Source of the DNA: Eopsaltria australis
Taxonomy: Eukaryota; Chordata; Aves; Passeriformes; Petroicidae
Direction of reading: 5' to 3'
DNA length: 64,000 nucleotides
NCBI GenBank assembly: GCA_034509425.1
Contig: JAVTVJ010000518.1
Location: 1-64,000 of the forward strand
The notes under the pieces are model-generated. The model saw only the letters and a program-made list of their open reading frames with translations. It searched no databases and was not told the origin of the DNA. Of this stretch, positions 41,501 to 55,700 are shown in pieces (the stretch's first letter is position 1; every line of letters begins with the position of its first letter). Position numbers and translations under genes: made by a program.

Positions 41501-42912
41501 GAAAATGAATACACACAAATTCCTCTCTTTCTCTTTTTAAATTGTTAATCTAACAAGTGCTGTTTTATTCTTTGTAAACATGCAATTCTTGATCTCAGTT
41601 CAAAGCTGACACTGTATCCCCTGATGTGTCTTTGCTCTCAGACATCCTCAAGCTCTTGTAACACCATTCCTAGAAGTATTGAACTCCAAAAATATTATAG
41701 GCCCCAGGGTCACAATCCAAATGTACATTCTATGACCTACTCTGATTATTTGAATAATAATTTCATTATCTAATGAAATCTAATGGATTTATTTGTTCTT
41801 CAAGTCCAGTATCTGGACCTGAAATAGAACACACTTTAATATAAATAAAAATATATCAAATCTTAAAGGAACTTGCAGTGAATCAAGATTACTTATTGAC
41901 ATAATATTCCAATGTTACTTGTGATTATCCATGCCAGAAAGCAGAGGAATAACCTTAGTTTGCCTTTGTCTGATTTCAAGTTACAGGCACCATGTGTTAT
42001 GACATTGCCTTCCAAAAAAAGAGTCCTTCAGTTCTGTTTCAATTATTCTCTAAAATAACTTGAATTTTAATATGTTTTAACAAATAAAGCCTTATTTTTG
42101 ACTACAGACATTTACAGTTTGACATCATTGCCTGGAAAATACTTGGTAATCTGAGCCATCCTCTCAGGACTGATGCATAAAACATGGCAATCCAGATCAC
42201 TCTGACTCAGCAGTCAGCAAAGTTTCCCTATAACAACTCAAATGGCACTAACTGCCCATATTTAGGGGATTAAATTATATTCCATGAGGTCAAGACATCT
42301 GTTCAAATCATTTTTAAATAGTACAAACTCCTACATTTGTTGAGCTGAACAGCTCCCAAGGCACTTTGCCAACTTTCTTGCCAAGGCATAGGATTTGATT
42401 CCCTAGACATAGGAATCCAGCACCATTTTGGACCCCCTGAGGAGTAGCCTGAAGGAGGTGTAGCTCTTGGGTATACAATGTCATCTGTGCCAGCCCTGTA
42501 CAGATATCTTGGTAAAATCCAGAGCATCTCAGAAAACACTGCACACCTATATTTAGGTGTATATAGGCAACCAATTTCCCCAGATTTTCATAGTTCTTGC
42601 CACTTAGACACTGGAGTTTCCTAGGGACACCTATGATATACACCACTGTATAAGTGCTGGATATTAATCCCACTCCCAATAATGTAAGATGTCTCTAATT
42701 AATGTTTCTCTTTAAAACTACTTTACTTAAATAACTTGGTTTACAACCGTTTAAAATTTTATTAAATTTTTCAAGCATTTTTGTGGCCTGCATCAATTTC
42801 TTTAATGTCATAATTCCATTCAATATCTCAAAGATATTGTGACACAAAGAATATAGTTACTTAGCTAAGAGTAACCTCTGAAATATGAAAAAAGGATCAG
42901 TGGCCTTCTGTG
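38581..42912. other. AT-rich stretch, no gene seen
   Basis: More than 4 kb without a coding signal or a repeat I can name. Confidence 0.5.
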
Positions 42913-43135
42913 ATGGAGTGACTACATAAGTGGACAAGGGAAGGAAGGGCTACAGATGTCATTTATCTGGGCTTCTGTAAAACCTTTGACACAGTCCTCC
43001 ACAATATCCTTCTCTCTAGAATGGAGGGAGATGGATTTGATGAGTGGACTGTTAGGTGGATAAGAAATTGGTTGGATGGACATTTCCAGAGGGTAGTAGA
43101 CAATGTCTCAGAGTCCCCATGGACATCAGGTACCA
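42913..43135 (+). repeat. CR1 LINE fragment, reverse transcriptase part
   Basis: Gtcatttatctgggcttctg and cctttgacacagtcctccac, then gtggataagaaattggttgg, encode the degraded CR1 piece around the YLDFSKAFDTV motif. Truncated at both ends. Confidence 0.8.
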
Positions 43136-45920
43136 CAGTCTTCCTTTCTTGAAGAGAGACTTCTAGAAATCCCGAAAATTTGGAAATTTTAACAACAATA
43201 TATGTAAAGCTATCACTGTAGTTCCTGCGTGTTGGGTTTCTGGAAGCTGCCTTGATACATGCCATAATTTAAATTAGCACCATGGTGCTGTTAATCAAAC
43301 TGGATTGCAACAACATCTAGGAAGCATTATACTGGTTGATTAAATTAAAGTGCCTTTCCAGTCAAGAATATCAGAATTAGGAAAGAAAAAGGTGACAGTA
43401 ATCTTTCTACCAGCTGTTGCTGGGCAAATCCCCATCAATCTCTTTAGAACAGTTACAACCTGTGCAACAACATGGCCAAGCAATTAGGAATAGTCACAGT
43501 GGCTTGTTTGTAAATTATTAGCCTATATCTAAAAATGTATCTAAAATCACATTTTACTAATACATTCTATGAATATACTTATCTATGACAAGTCTCCCCA
43601 GCACAGTAATCTTCCACTGCTCCTGCAGCAGTGCAGGATTCTTTGATTGTCTTCTTTCATCAACCCTACAATCTGATCTTCTCTTCTAAGCTATTTTGTT
43701 TCAGTATCCAAAGTTTCAAACAATTTTGATCTGAGTCTGAGCTCCTAAGATTATATTTGCTTCAACATCTAGCTATTCTAGACACTCAGGATCATTTCTA
43801 ATAATATTTTGGTTTCATGGCCTAGCATTTCCACTGCTCTGGATAATTTAACCCTATTTTTTACTGTGTTAAGTAATTTTTTTTTCTGAAACAGTACTGC
43901 GCCTATTAATATTTATTGTGCATTTTGTTCCTCCTGTACAGAGTGAATGTCCTTCACTCTGCCACTGGAATTATGCTTTAACACACCTTATCTGCTTAAG
44001 ATGAGATGGTTGTGCAGAAAGTGGAAGTGAGCAATTCTTCCCCTAGGAGATTATTTGAATCTTTTTCCCCCCAGTAGGTCCTTGGGGAATAATGAGAAAC
44101 ATGTGTGAGTTAGAAAGGTAGTTAAGAGGAACATATAATAAAGATTGTGGAACAGAACTTGCTAGAGAGAATTTGTATGAATTAACATTAGGAAATACCT
44201 TAACTAGTACAATATTAAACTCATTTTTGCCCTTAAGTAGAATGAGGACAAAGCTATTAAGAAAATGCTGATCCATTTTTAAACGTCACTGACCTTTCCA
44301 AGAATCCTGTTTTGCACTGGGTTTATTTCTTCGTTTTCTTACACAGTGCTATTCTATAATGTATGCAAGGATAGAAAGGATCAGATTAATGCAGGCATAA
44401 TTTACTCATTATTCATCACTTAGACATTTTTTGTTCCTGGGTAATCTCCAGCTTGATTTCTAACTGAAAAATGTCCTCCATTTAAATTCCTTACCATATA
44501 AAACTCTATAGATTAGAGTGTATATATCTATACATAAAATATATGTAGATTAAATTGTTTTCAAGCAGTAGAAGAACTAGTAGACATAACAAATTCCCAC
44601 AGGCAATTATTGTTGACTACACTGATGGCAGTACAGTGTTTAAATAAGATATTTACAACTCTGCTTTACATTTTTGAATTACAACATCTTACAGCACAGT
44701 ACCATAAATACATCCGGTTTCAATTAGCCTAGAAGGTGAAAGGTGATTGCAGGTTTCCAAAGTTCATTAAGTAGACCTCATATTTTTAATTAATTCAGTC
44801 ATGACATAGTGCAATCTATTGTTGGTAATGTGATCCAATTTGGATTTATAATTAGCCTTTTCTGCACTTTAAGGTTTTTGGTAATTTTAAATACTGTTAA
44901 AATTAATATTTAAAGTTTAACTGCACTGAAAAAAAGTCCTGTCCTGTCTCATTCTTAAATTTGTCCTTTGATTACATTTGATGAGACAATAGAATTTAGC
45001 CTTATGAAGATGGTCTCAGATACCAAGCTGTCACAAATGGCTCTGACACATATATTTGGGCAACTAACATTTACATGCATAATATTAGGTAGGTTGAATT
45101 TTGTCTTGGCCTCCAAAACTGAAACTCATCCATTTAATGTTCTGAATTTTGTGTCATTTCATAAATAATGTGTTGTAACTCTACATAAGAATATTAATAT
45201 TAATTGCAGTTGCATTAATTTGCATCTCATTTAGAGGAAGTAAATTTTTGTAACAGGAAGAGCAAAATGCAGGATTCTTCTTTTCAGGCCACCAATGTCT
45301 TTCAAGTTATACGTGCAAAACGTACTGTCATGTAGGCTTATTATTTTTAAGACTGTCTGCATGATTTTAGCTCAGAAATTTCACTATGTAGTTGATAATT
45401 TAAAAGGTGGATATTTCAGATCTGACTATCACATTCCTAAGACCTGTGTTCAGGTTAGTAATAAGAAGATTGAACACTTTTATAATGGGATATACTGGTA
45501 TTGAGAGAATTTGTCAAACTGCTGTTTTCAGCTCTGTCTACTATTGTAGCACATATTACTACACAGGTGCAGAAAAAATCAACATTAAGTACTATCTTAT
45601 AGCCTAACAATATATTCATAGTGTACAAGCTATAGGATATAGTCTGTGTAGAAAGTATATAACTACATATACCTTATATAATATACATGCACAAAATCTA
45701 GACATTTATATACACACACATATAAAAATGTTTGTCCTTTTGGTCCTATTATCAATGTGGCACACCACTGTCATTCAGTTTCTTGAGACTCTGACTCAGT
45801 TTGCCTCATCACACTGTAGCTGACAGCTGGGATACCAAAAAAAGGCAAAGTATCTGACCATGCAAAGCGACAGTCTGAGGACAAGAGTACAAACGGGTAA
45901 AGGCAATTTTTCAACCTAGG
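43136..45920. other. AT-rich stretch, no gene seen
   Basis: No coding signal and no named repeat; ta-rich simple sequence near 44518-44550 and 45650-45730. Confidence 0.5.
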
Positions 45921-46750
45921 GTGAGTAACAGAATGGTTTGCATTGGAAGGGACCTTTAAAAACAATCTAGTCCAAACCCCCAGTTATGGGCCAGAACATC
46001 CTGCACTGGGTCAGGTTGCTTAAAGTCTATTCAACTTGATTTTGAAAAATTCCAGTGATGGGATATCCACAGCTTCTCTGGGCAATCTGTTCCAGTGCCT
46101 CACCAGTCTTGTCATGACGACTTTCTATTTAAACCTCTTTCAGTTTAAAGCTATTAGCCCTTGTTCTGTGGCTACTTGCCCAGGGGAAAACAGTCTTCTT
46201 ACCATCTTTCCTATAAACACATCTAAGTATGGAAAGGCCACATTAAGATGTCCCCAAAGCCTTCTCCTCCAAGCTTAACATATCCAATTGTCTCAATCCT
46301 TCCTCACAGGAGATGTTCTCTTACAGGTTCATGTCTTTCTTGTACCAGGGGCCTCAAAACTGGGTGCTATAGGTGAGGTCTCATGAAAGCAAAGTAGAGG
46401 AGGGAGAATCACCTCATTCAATCTGCTGGCTACATTGCTTTTTATGAGTATTGGATATGACTGGCTTTCTGGTTGGCAAGCACATGTTGCCACAATTCAT
46501 GTTCAATTTTTCATCCAGCAGCACACCCTAATCCTTCTCTGCAGGGCTGCTCTCAATCCATTCATGCAACAGCCTGCATTAATACTGGCAGTTGCCCATC
46601 TCAGGTGCAGGACTTAATTTTATTGTTCCAGTAGAGATACTTGAGGAGCATCTTTCAATATTGATCTTCCTTTGGGCCTAGAGACATTGATCATAACAGC
46701 CTTTTGGATGCAGACTTTCAGCCCACTCCCTTATCCATCTAAACACACAT
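45921..46750 (-). repeat. CR1 LINE 3' fragment, long
   Basis: Starts gtaacagaatggtttgcatt (inverted 3' end). It has ctgggcaatctgttccagtg and a tctcaggtgcaggactt block, and near its right edge an actcccttatccatctaaac block found upstream in CR1. Confidence 0.88.
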
Positions 46751-49317
46751 CTCTCTCACTCAAGGATAAGAATCTTCATTGCAAAGTATTGTAAACAATG
46801 AAGCATTCCTATGTGGGGAGTGGTAGTAATAGTCCAAAGAAGGAACTTCGTAGTGGTGGGCCCTCTGTACCTCTGTGGAAAGCATGTCTTTGCTGAGGAG
46901 GTACAGTTTTAACCCCTCAGAGCAATTAGACAAAGTGGAAAAATAATGGAGAGTAGATGAAAAATAAAATAAGAGCAATATATTCTTGAAGTAATGAATC
47001 TTGATAGCATTGTGACATTTTTTTCCATACTGGTACTGTGAAATTAAAAAGTAGAATAACCTGCATCTCTACAAAGCCCATGGAGAAGCCTAGCCTGGGT
47101 ATAGAGGGAAAACATCAAAATTCATTGGGGAGCACTTGCATAAATCTCTAGACATATTTCTGCCTGAATTCAACAGGAATTTTATTAGCACTACATCAAT
47201 TTCCCAGCAAGTGAACAGATGACCATGTGGCTTTTGAAACATCTGTGTGCAAATGTGAGAATGAATGGTTGCAGGAGACTTAGCAACCTAATCAATTTTG
47301 AATAGGAGGTCATTGTAGAATTGGAGTCACTCTGACCTTAGATCCCCTATCTTTTGGTAAACAAATTCAACAGAAACTTTGGCTGTATTTCATCACTTAA
47401 GAGAAAAAAAAAGTTTTTTCATTTACTCAGCTATTTGTTAAAATTGCTGAGAAAAAAGTAAAATTCAGCTGAATCATTTGACTGTGTCAAGTGATTACTC
47501 AAACTCTATGTCACCTCTTGCAAACCAAAAAACAGAGTTAAAAAAATGCAAAAAATGATAGAAAAAACCCCAACAACACAACAAAACAGAACACAGCTGT
47601 AGTGTTCTCTGCCTACCTAAATATGCTGTAATTGAGCTAATCTGAGGTTCACTTTTGATCTGACATTTTTCTGAAGTTAAAGGGACCATTATAAGTTTGT
47701 TTCTTGTCCAATTTGGTAAAAAGCACTTTGTTACTACTTTGAAGAAAAATCTGGAGGCACATGAAGCAACCAACAGATTCTCCCTCACCACTTTGGTTAA
47801 TTTTAGTTGAACAAACCAGTCACAGCAAAACAGAAAAAAACCCGAAAACCACAGGAGTGCTTAACCATTTTAAAATAATGATCCCATTTGGTTTTTCTTA
47901 AGTTGAATTTCCAGAAAGCAGTGGAAATAATGTTTTAACACAGCATTTTGCTAATATCTGAAAGTGTCACTTAGATGGTTTTATCCTTGATAAAAATGTA
48001 GAACATTTTCAAAATGTTATGTGGGTGTCTGATAAGACTAATGGTGAGTACTAAATATGAGTAAGACTATAGTAATAGGGCATTATAATGGAAAATAAGT
48101 GCAGAGAAAATAGTACTCCTACATAATATCATCAAAAGATTTTATGCAGCTTTCATGCAGGTATTCATGATATAAATGTGTATAGATATGTCTACATGTG
48201 TACAGATAAAAGCATATGCCTGCATATGTATATATATATACTACAAAACAGGCATGAAGTAAGGTGATCTGCATAATATAAATAATGATGGTAAAGACAA
48301 AAGAATAAAGTTGCCGATTAAAAATACAATTGAAGAAGAAAAGCATTCAATTAGTAGAAAAAAAGCAAACATCTCATAACAACAATAGCTGCAGTGTAGT
48401 AATATTAATAATAGAATAACACTGCTCACATAACACTTTTCATGTGCAGAACAGACCACAGAGCAGCTTACAGAAAGGCTGCAATACCGATAAACTCACT
48501 TTACAGAAAATGAGGTCTAGAGATGTGAAGTTCCTTGTGAACAAGAGACAGAATCAGGAGTACCGTACCGGCCTCTTGATTCCTAACTCCATGCACAAAT
48601 CTTTTTGTGCCTCAATAGCTATTCACTCAGTTCATGCCATAAATTTAAAAATAAATCACAACTATACACAATGAAAAATCATGAAAATTTTGCAAAATAG
48701 TCATAATTTTTGGCTTAATATCAGTTGCAGCCTGGTACTAAGACAAGATGCAATAATCGCATGATGAAATAAGTATATAAAACTGAATATCTAACTTCAA
48801 TCAGAAATTTTACAGAAGATTTTGCTCTATATTGTTTGATATACCCATGCATAAGCATGACTTTGCCACAGATTTGCAAATCTCTATACAAATGAGTGTA
48901 CATTACTCAACTGGGTGCAGTTACTAAAATTATGAAACAATGGCTACGCTCAAGTGATCTTAGTTTCTAGGAAAATAGTATGCTAGACCTATTCATAAAA
49001 CTTTGTGGTGGTTCAAGAAAAAAATATGCCACTTTTGGATGAAGCTATTATGTTCTAGCCATAGAAAATATAAGTCAATTTAGGCAAAATGCTAAAAGAG
49101 TCTTTCATAGCATAAAACAAGCAATATCTTTTAAATTCCTTGCTACAAGAATCTGTAGTATCATTTTCTTCGATAGCTGTTTTTATTCAGATTAGAAAAT
49201 GTATGTTTTTACTAGTAGTTTTTCATTATTTGGTGATTTCTAGTAAGTGTGGAAAATGTATGCTACTTACACTGCTTACGTGTTCCAAGGTGCAGCATGG
49301 TATTTAATCAGATATAT
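46751..49317. other. AT-rich stretch, no gene seen
   Basis: No coding signal. Ta/tg simple sequence at about 48220-48240. Confidence 0.5.
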
Positions 49318-49735
49318 TGCTTGGGTTTTTTTGGCTGGGATAGAATTAATTTTTTTCTAGTAACTGGTACAGTTCTGTGTTTTAGATTTAATATTAGAAC
49401 AATGTTGATAACCCAGTGAAGTTGTGTTTCTTGCTGAGTAGTACTTTATCAAAGACAAGAACTTTTCAGGTTTCCATACTCTGTCAATGAGAAGGTGTGC
49501 AAAAGTCAGGAGGTAGCACAGCCCGGACATCTGACCTGAACTGGCCAAAAGGTTCTTCTTTTGGCCATACTTTAATTATTAAACTGTTCTAATTTCAACC
49601 TATGTGCTTCACTTTTTTTTTTTTTTTCCCTCTCCTCCCTATCCCAGCACGGGGGCAGGGAGGAGGGAGAGGAGTGAGGAGTGAGCACCTGTACAAGTGA
49701 ATGATATTTTGTTGCTGGCTAGGGTTAAACCACAA
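49318..49735 (+). repeat. LTR of an ERVL-like avian family, internally deleted
   Basis: Shares the start (ttggctgggatagaattaat), ctagtaactggtacagt, an aagaaggtgtgc-type middle and the end gggttaaaccacaa with the copies at 21064, 30611 and 59006. The TATA/R part is missing. A poly-T run lies at about 49611-49627. Confidence 0.65.
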
Positions 49736-52700
49736 TTTATGCCTACCTGAAAGGCATTTTAATGGCCTTTATAGACTGAGAATTCTCAGCACTTAACTAT
49801 GGAGTTAATATTAAATAAATTTATCCATCTTGAATTTCAATAACATTTTTGACCACCTTTAGTTTTTAATATCTGGTGATGCTTGGCGTAAGTTCAGCTC
49901 TTGTTCAGTAGTATTTTCCTAACTAGTTTGTACATTCCATGTTCACTCCATGGGTTTTTAGCTCTTCTCAAGTGTAGTTTATTACTTGAGATTTAAGTTT
50001 GTCACACTTTTCCCATTCTGATTTTTTGATGTGTGAAACATATTCCACTTTCTAAGTGAGTTTTATTTAGTTAGATATTTCCTGGTAAATTGAGAAGTAT
50101 TTCATGGTAAGTACTTTATGCTTTGATTTCTCTTCAGAGATTACACAACTTAGCTGTTTGTAAAGAACAAAATAGGCACAGGAGAAAATTGAGCCTGTCA
50201 TTAGACAATACACTTTTAATACAATTCAGTGTTCAGTACCAATTACACATAGTACTATATTTTTATATGTAATTTGTAAGTGCTTGAAAAATATTTTTGT
50301 TTTTAACTTTATAGAATTTCTGCATCCTCCATTTTTTGCAAAATGGGGCCCAAAATATCCAATTCAATCTTCCTTCATTTTACTAAAAGTATTGCAACTA
50401 GTAGAGTTGGACTACTGAAAAGTGTCTTTGTGACTTTGGATGTTTCCAGCCACATGTTATATTTATGAGATTAGGACTCATTGGTCTATATTTATTGTTT
50501 TCAGCAGACAGCTCCACTTAAAACAAAAATAAATAAAGCAAATAAATTAAAGTATTTTTTGCATTGTGAATTTTATCTGTAAAACAAATGCACTAAAACA
50601 AATGCACAATACAAACGTATTCTATGTCCTGCCATTGTTTTACAGTCTTATGTATTCTGTGACCTGATGGTTGCAATCACTTTTGAAATGACTTAATGTG
50701 CCTTAGCTTATTTTTCTGCTTTACAGATCACACATCACTTGTGTTCAGAAGGTTACAGACATGATTTGCCTCCAGATGCCAAAAAAATGTGTTAATAACC
50801 AACTCATTATGTTTTTGTTACTTCTCTCCTATTTGTTTCTTTTTTTTTTTTTTTTTTGAAGTCTAAGCACAGTGCCTTGCAGGCCTTGCCATTATTTTCT
50901 CAATCAAACTTTTACAGAATGCAAAGACACCATTGTGTTTTAATGAAACACCATCATCTGCTATGGTGCATGCTTCTGTCAATATTGTAAAAAAGACCAG
51001 GTCACCCAGAAACATAGCAACTTTCCACACTTTAACCTTCCATTAAAAATATCTAGATCATTCTGACCTGCCTTTATTAATGTAGGCTTTTCCTTAATCT
51101 TTTTTTTCCTTCATCTTCCACTAACAATCAGATCTCAGGGATGAATTCCAAAGTTGCTGAATACCAGCACTTTGCATTGATATCAAATTGTAGATCACTA
51201 GGATTTATTTTTAATATATAATTAATTTAATTTAATTTGCAGCCTAATTTTTGCAGACCTTGTTTAATAATTTTAACTATTAAGCCAAAAGACAGCCCAA
51301 AAGGTGGTGAGCAGTATTTTCTACCACCAGAATGCAGAGCTTAAAATGCACATGAAAAACATTGCAAGTTGAAGTAATGAGGAATCTCACAGGACTATAT
51401 TTGTGATACAAAGTTACTATCCAGCATATTATTTTTGCTCCACAAACGCGAAATGAGGAATTTCAGCTTCTCGGTTTTCTCAATTTATCTGCCTAAGAAT
51501 TCATGTACAGTCAAAGTAATCAGGAGAACTCCTCTTGGGACTCTGCTCTGATACAAATCAATATACATTGATTTATTATTTTTTCTGCTTTCCTCATCTT
51601 TTTCTACCTCAGTAGTTGCTCCCTGCCAGCCATCACAATTGCTCACCCTTGTAAGGTCCTGTATTTATGTCTTCTATAAATCTGTCTCCTGATGAACATT
51701 TTTAGACATTCTTTTCCCTTCATTGATACAAAGAGTTCTCATTAAAAGTTTTATGCCCAGATGTCTCCACATCTTCCTGTTTTTTAAAGATGTCCATAAT
51801 TTACTATCAGTTAAAAGCTGATGAGGTTTCTCAGGCAGTAATAAGCAGAATGAAACACAAATATGTTGTATTAAATGACTGTCAAATTCTTCTGGATTCT
51901 ATGACATAGTTACTAAAACTTTAGAAGTCCACATTACAATTTTCTTAATCTAGACTGCGAATGCTGAAAATTATAGGCTGATGATAAATAAACCATAACC
52001 AAAGTTTCTGAAGAGTTGCAGAGTATTTTCCTTAAGAACTGAATACTAAAGATATGAAAAGTTGTTTCAAGCTGATGTAGAACTGGGAGATGTGTCCAGC
52101 AGAAAGTATCTATGCTGGCCAATTAATGTTTTATAAGAATTAGTGTTTATTATTGCCAAATAAGGCAAACTCAGAGAAATCCTGGTCTTGTGCTTGGATA
52201 TACACTTTAGTAACAGTTGCACGTTTTCATCGCCATATGTTTGACTTCAGAAGCCAAAATTTTGGAGATCTACCTTACAATGGTAAGCTATATGACCAAT
52301 CTAAACTCTTGGGAAATTGCTAAGCATAATAACCCTTATGACAGTTCTGTCCTTGACACAGATGTTACCCTGAGAGATTAAGTGAGCCCTTCAAGTGATC
52401 TCTCCTTTACATCGATCTGATTGAAAGAGAAACCTGTAAACTAGCTTTCAATCTCTTTATCTTCAATGCTGTGATTAAAAGAAATCCATAAGCATTATCA
52501 GTATCTGCCTCTTTTCTCAGTCAGATCAGCAAATTCCATTAACTTTACTGGATGTCGCTGACATCAATCTCTGTGGATTGAAGCATCGAATAAAAACGGC
52601 TAAGGTTTAACACACCTTAATGTCACTGTGTGCAGATGCATACCCAGGGCTCAGAAATGTTGATCCATTCAACTCAGATCTAGTTTCTTCTCAAGAAACT

Positions 52701-55700
52701 AGGATGGAATCCTCATGGCAGGGAAAAACAAAGAAACAGGCCCAAAGCATTTTGATGTTACTTTCGAATGAAGTAGAATTTTTTTGTTTTGTTTCTTTTT
52801 TCCCCTCAAAATGACAAACTGGCTTTCATTTTGCCAGGACTTTTTAACGTTTAGAAAAAGTGTAGACAAAACTCACTGACTGACTGAATAAAGAAATGCA
52901 TAGTTTTCTCTTTAATTTTTTTTATGATTTTGGTGTGAATGATTGTGTATGTAAATGCTAAAGGTCTCTGTCAAATTTCTTGCAGAATTTCCTATTTCAA
53001 CAGCATCTCAAGAGCTGGATATTCTTTTTTTGCTTTTCTCTCTCCTATAAAAATTCCTGTTTTCTTGAAATAAGTAATCAAACACAACAAACAAATATAT
53101 AATCACACACACCCTTTTTACCTCTTAGTGAAATGTAAGATGCTGCTTACAAAGAATGATGGCCAGAAGAGTGCCAAGAACAGAATGTGCTAAGCAGGTG
53201 ACTCATGTTAAATCAAACATCATTGATTAACTCCACAGCAGTCCTGAAGTCAACTAATATTTACATCAGTCTGCCACACCAGTGATTGATTATGGCTCAG
53301 CTATAGCCAAATACAAACATTTTATGGAAAGAAACAAAACAGACCAATAGGTAAAATGGGAAAACACACACAGACATACACACACACACACACAGATTCC
53401 CAAAAGTGAAACAACCACACTAAACCTAAAGTCAGGATGACTGCAGGCAGCAAATACTATGTTGTTAAGAAATTAAAGAGCTGGGAACAATTTTAGCAAA
53501 TAAATATGCTATAAAATGCAATGAAGAGGGAATGTCTTTATCCCTGTTTACCAGATAAAAGTGGCCATTGTACACACTTAATTGTTTTTCCCTCATTCTT
53601 CCTGTAAACAGGCACTGTTATACTTGATGTATCTTAACAACCTAAACTTCTCCAATTCTGGTTTGAAACCCTAGCCTGAATTAGTTAAGTTTTGATCCCT
53701 ATCTACATATTCCAGAAAAAGGAACATCAGGTGAAGAGTTGTGCAATCTGACCAATAAAATATAAATAAAGCTATTTTAAAATCTATCTTTCAGAGATAT
53801 GAAATAATTCCTCTTCATTTCAGTGTCTTTGAAAAAAGAGTAGTCATTTACTGTTACAATAGATGGATATGGAAATGTTTTATAATCCTAGTTTACCAAG
53901 ACCATTTACCCTTTCAATACATTCTTCTTCCAACCTGCCAGTTTTAAGTTTGTCATTTCTGCTAGAGTTTTAAGGCTCAGACCTAAATTGGAACCAACCA
54001 TAACCTTTCAATCTTATAATTTTTTGAAATTCATCCTGCAGTGAAAACATTATGTATAAGAGAAAGGGCACCTTTTAAAACAATATTAATGGAAATAATA
54101 ATAAAAATGAAGCCTCAGTTTAACTCAAAGACATGAAAACTGTTGTGCATTTAAGCAGTACCTGTGAGCTTGAGACTTATATGAATCACCATATGTAGGA
54201 AATATTTACCAGTAAAAATGGTACAGATCTATGTTTCAGGAACAATCCACTGATTGAGTGATGAAACATGTCTTGATCTGGTCCACAACTGAGTTTTAGT
54301 TCTTCAAGCCAACAAAAAGCCTTCCTCTGATTTCTCTCATCAATAAATTATCACTGTAGTATCAAAAGGTAGTGCATATATCAAAAATTTAACTCAAAAT
54401 ATAGGAAAAACAAACTAGTTGGAATGTATGAAATACATAGATTTCACTGATAGGACAGCAGCAAATTTATTTTCAGTATTGAAAGTTTTGCTGATAGTTT
54501 GAATACCAATAATTTTAATCAGGTAATTATCATACTGACTTAATTGACATAAAAATATCTCTGTTTTTGACTACATGCTGAGATTATTGTGGCATTTATA
54601 CACAGAGTTTACCAATTCAAAGGTTCATGACTTGAAAGAAACATGCTGCTCAGGCTTGTCTTTTGTTTTCTATTCTGTTACAAACAGGTCAATTAACGAC
54701 TTTCAAGGTCCCCTGAAACTTTAATTTTAGGACTAGATTTCAGATACCAATAAAGCCATTTATTCAGACTTTAACAAATTAAATTAATTACTTCAAGCTG
54801 AAATTTTTATTATTTTATCTTCTAATGAAAATACTTCAGTTATTTCATGAACCTAAAGAAAAACCCTCTGGGTTTCATGTTTTGGATTTTTCAATGCTAA
54901 TAGGAATTCTGGCAATCTATTCTTTGGAATGCTGTTATAGCACCAAGCAGTAGGATGGGGACTTGAAATCTGGCAGCAAATTGAGTTTTGCATATTCTAT
55001 TTCTTTTTTTTTTACTTTCCTGTGAAAATTTGTCCTTGTTTGACCTACTTATAAGCCTAAGAAACCCTGTAGTTTGCATATTCTTAGGAGAGACTTCCAA
55101 GAGGTTAAGTGTTAAAACCTCCATAACTTTCAGTAAGTACTCTAAAGCTTTCTACAGCTATTAGAGATGTGTAAGCTGCCACTTGACATCTGGCCAAACA
55201 TTACAGGTGCAAATCCATCACTCTCTCCTCTAGTGACGTTCTGGGTGAATCTGGGAGCAGATTGCAGAACAGAAATCAGGAGAGAAATCAAAGACTTTCT
55301 TTTGTGTGCTTTCAGTAATTTCCTACCAGAGAAGAACAATGCAAACTTAGAACACGCTTAAATAAAAATATGCAATTCTACAAGTCTACAATCAGCTGCT
55401 GCTCAGCTTTGGAGAGTTTCATCTGAGGTTTAGTGTTTTTATCATCCAACTGTTTAAAATCTCAGGACCTTAAAAACATAGAATCTGGAAGTTAAACTTT
55501 TATAGAATTTAGACACAGAGAAATCTAAAGAGAAGGAACAAGATACAGGCTCACTTTATAAAAATTGCCATTGGAAATTTGCTAATTTATGCAATCATCA
55601 TGAAAAGTCATTAAAAGCTTCTGGATACATTAACTGTCAGAAGAGAAAATAAGAGGCATAACATTATAGTTGATTTGCAGTTCAGAGTCATCTTCCTGTG

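Noticed and set aside
48119..48459. Minus-strand membrane-protein-like frames
   Set aside because: AT-rich DNA gives Ile/Phe/Leu/Tyr-rich translations; no conserved features.
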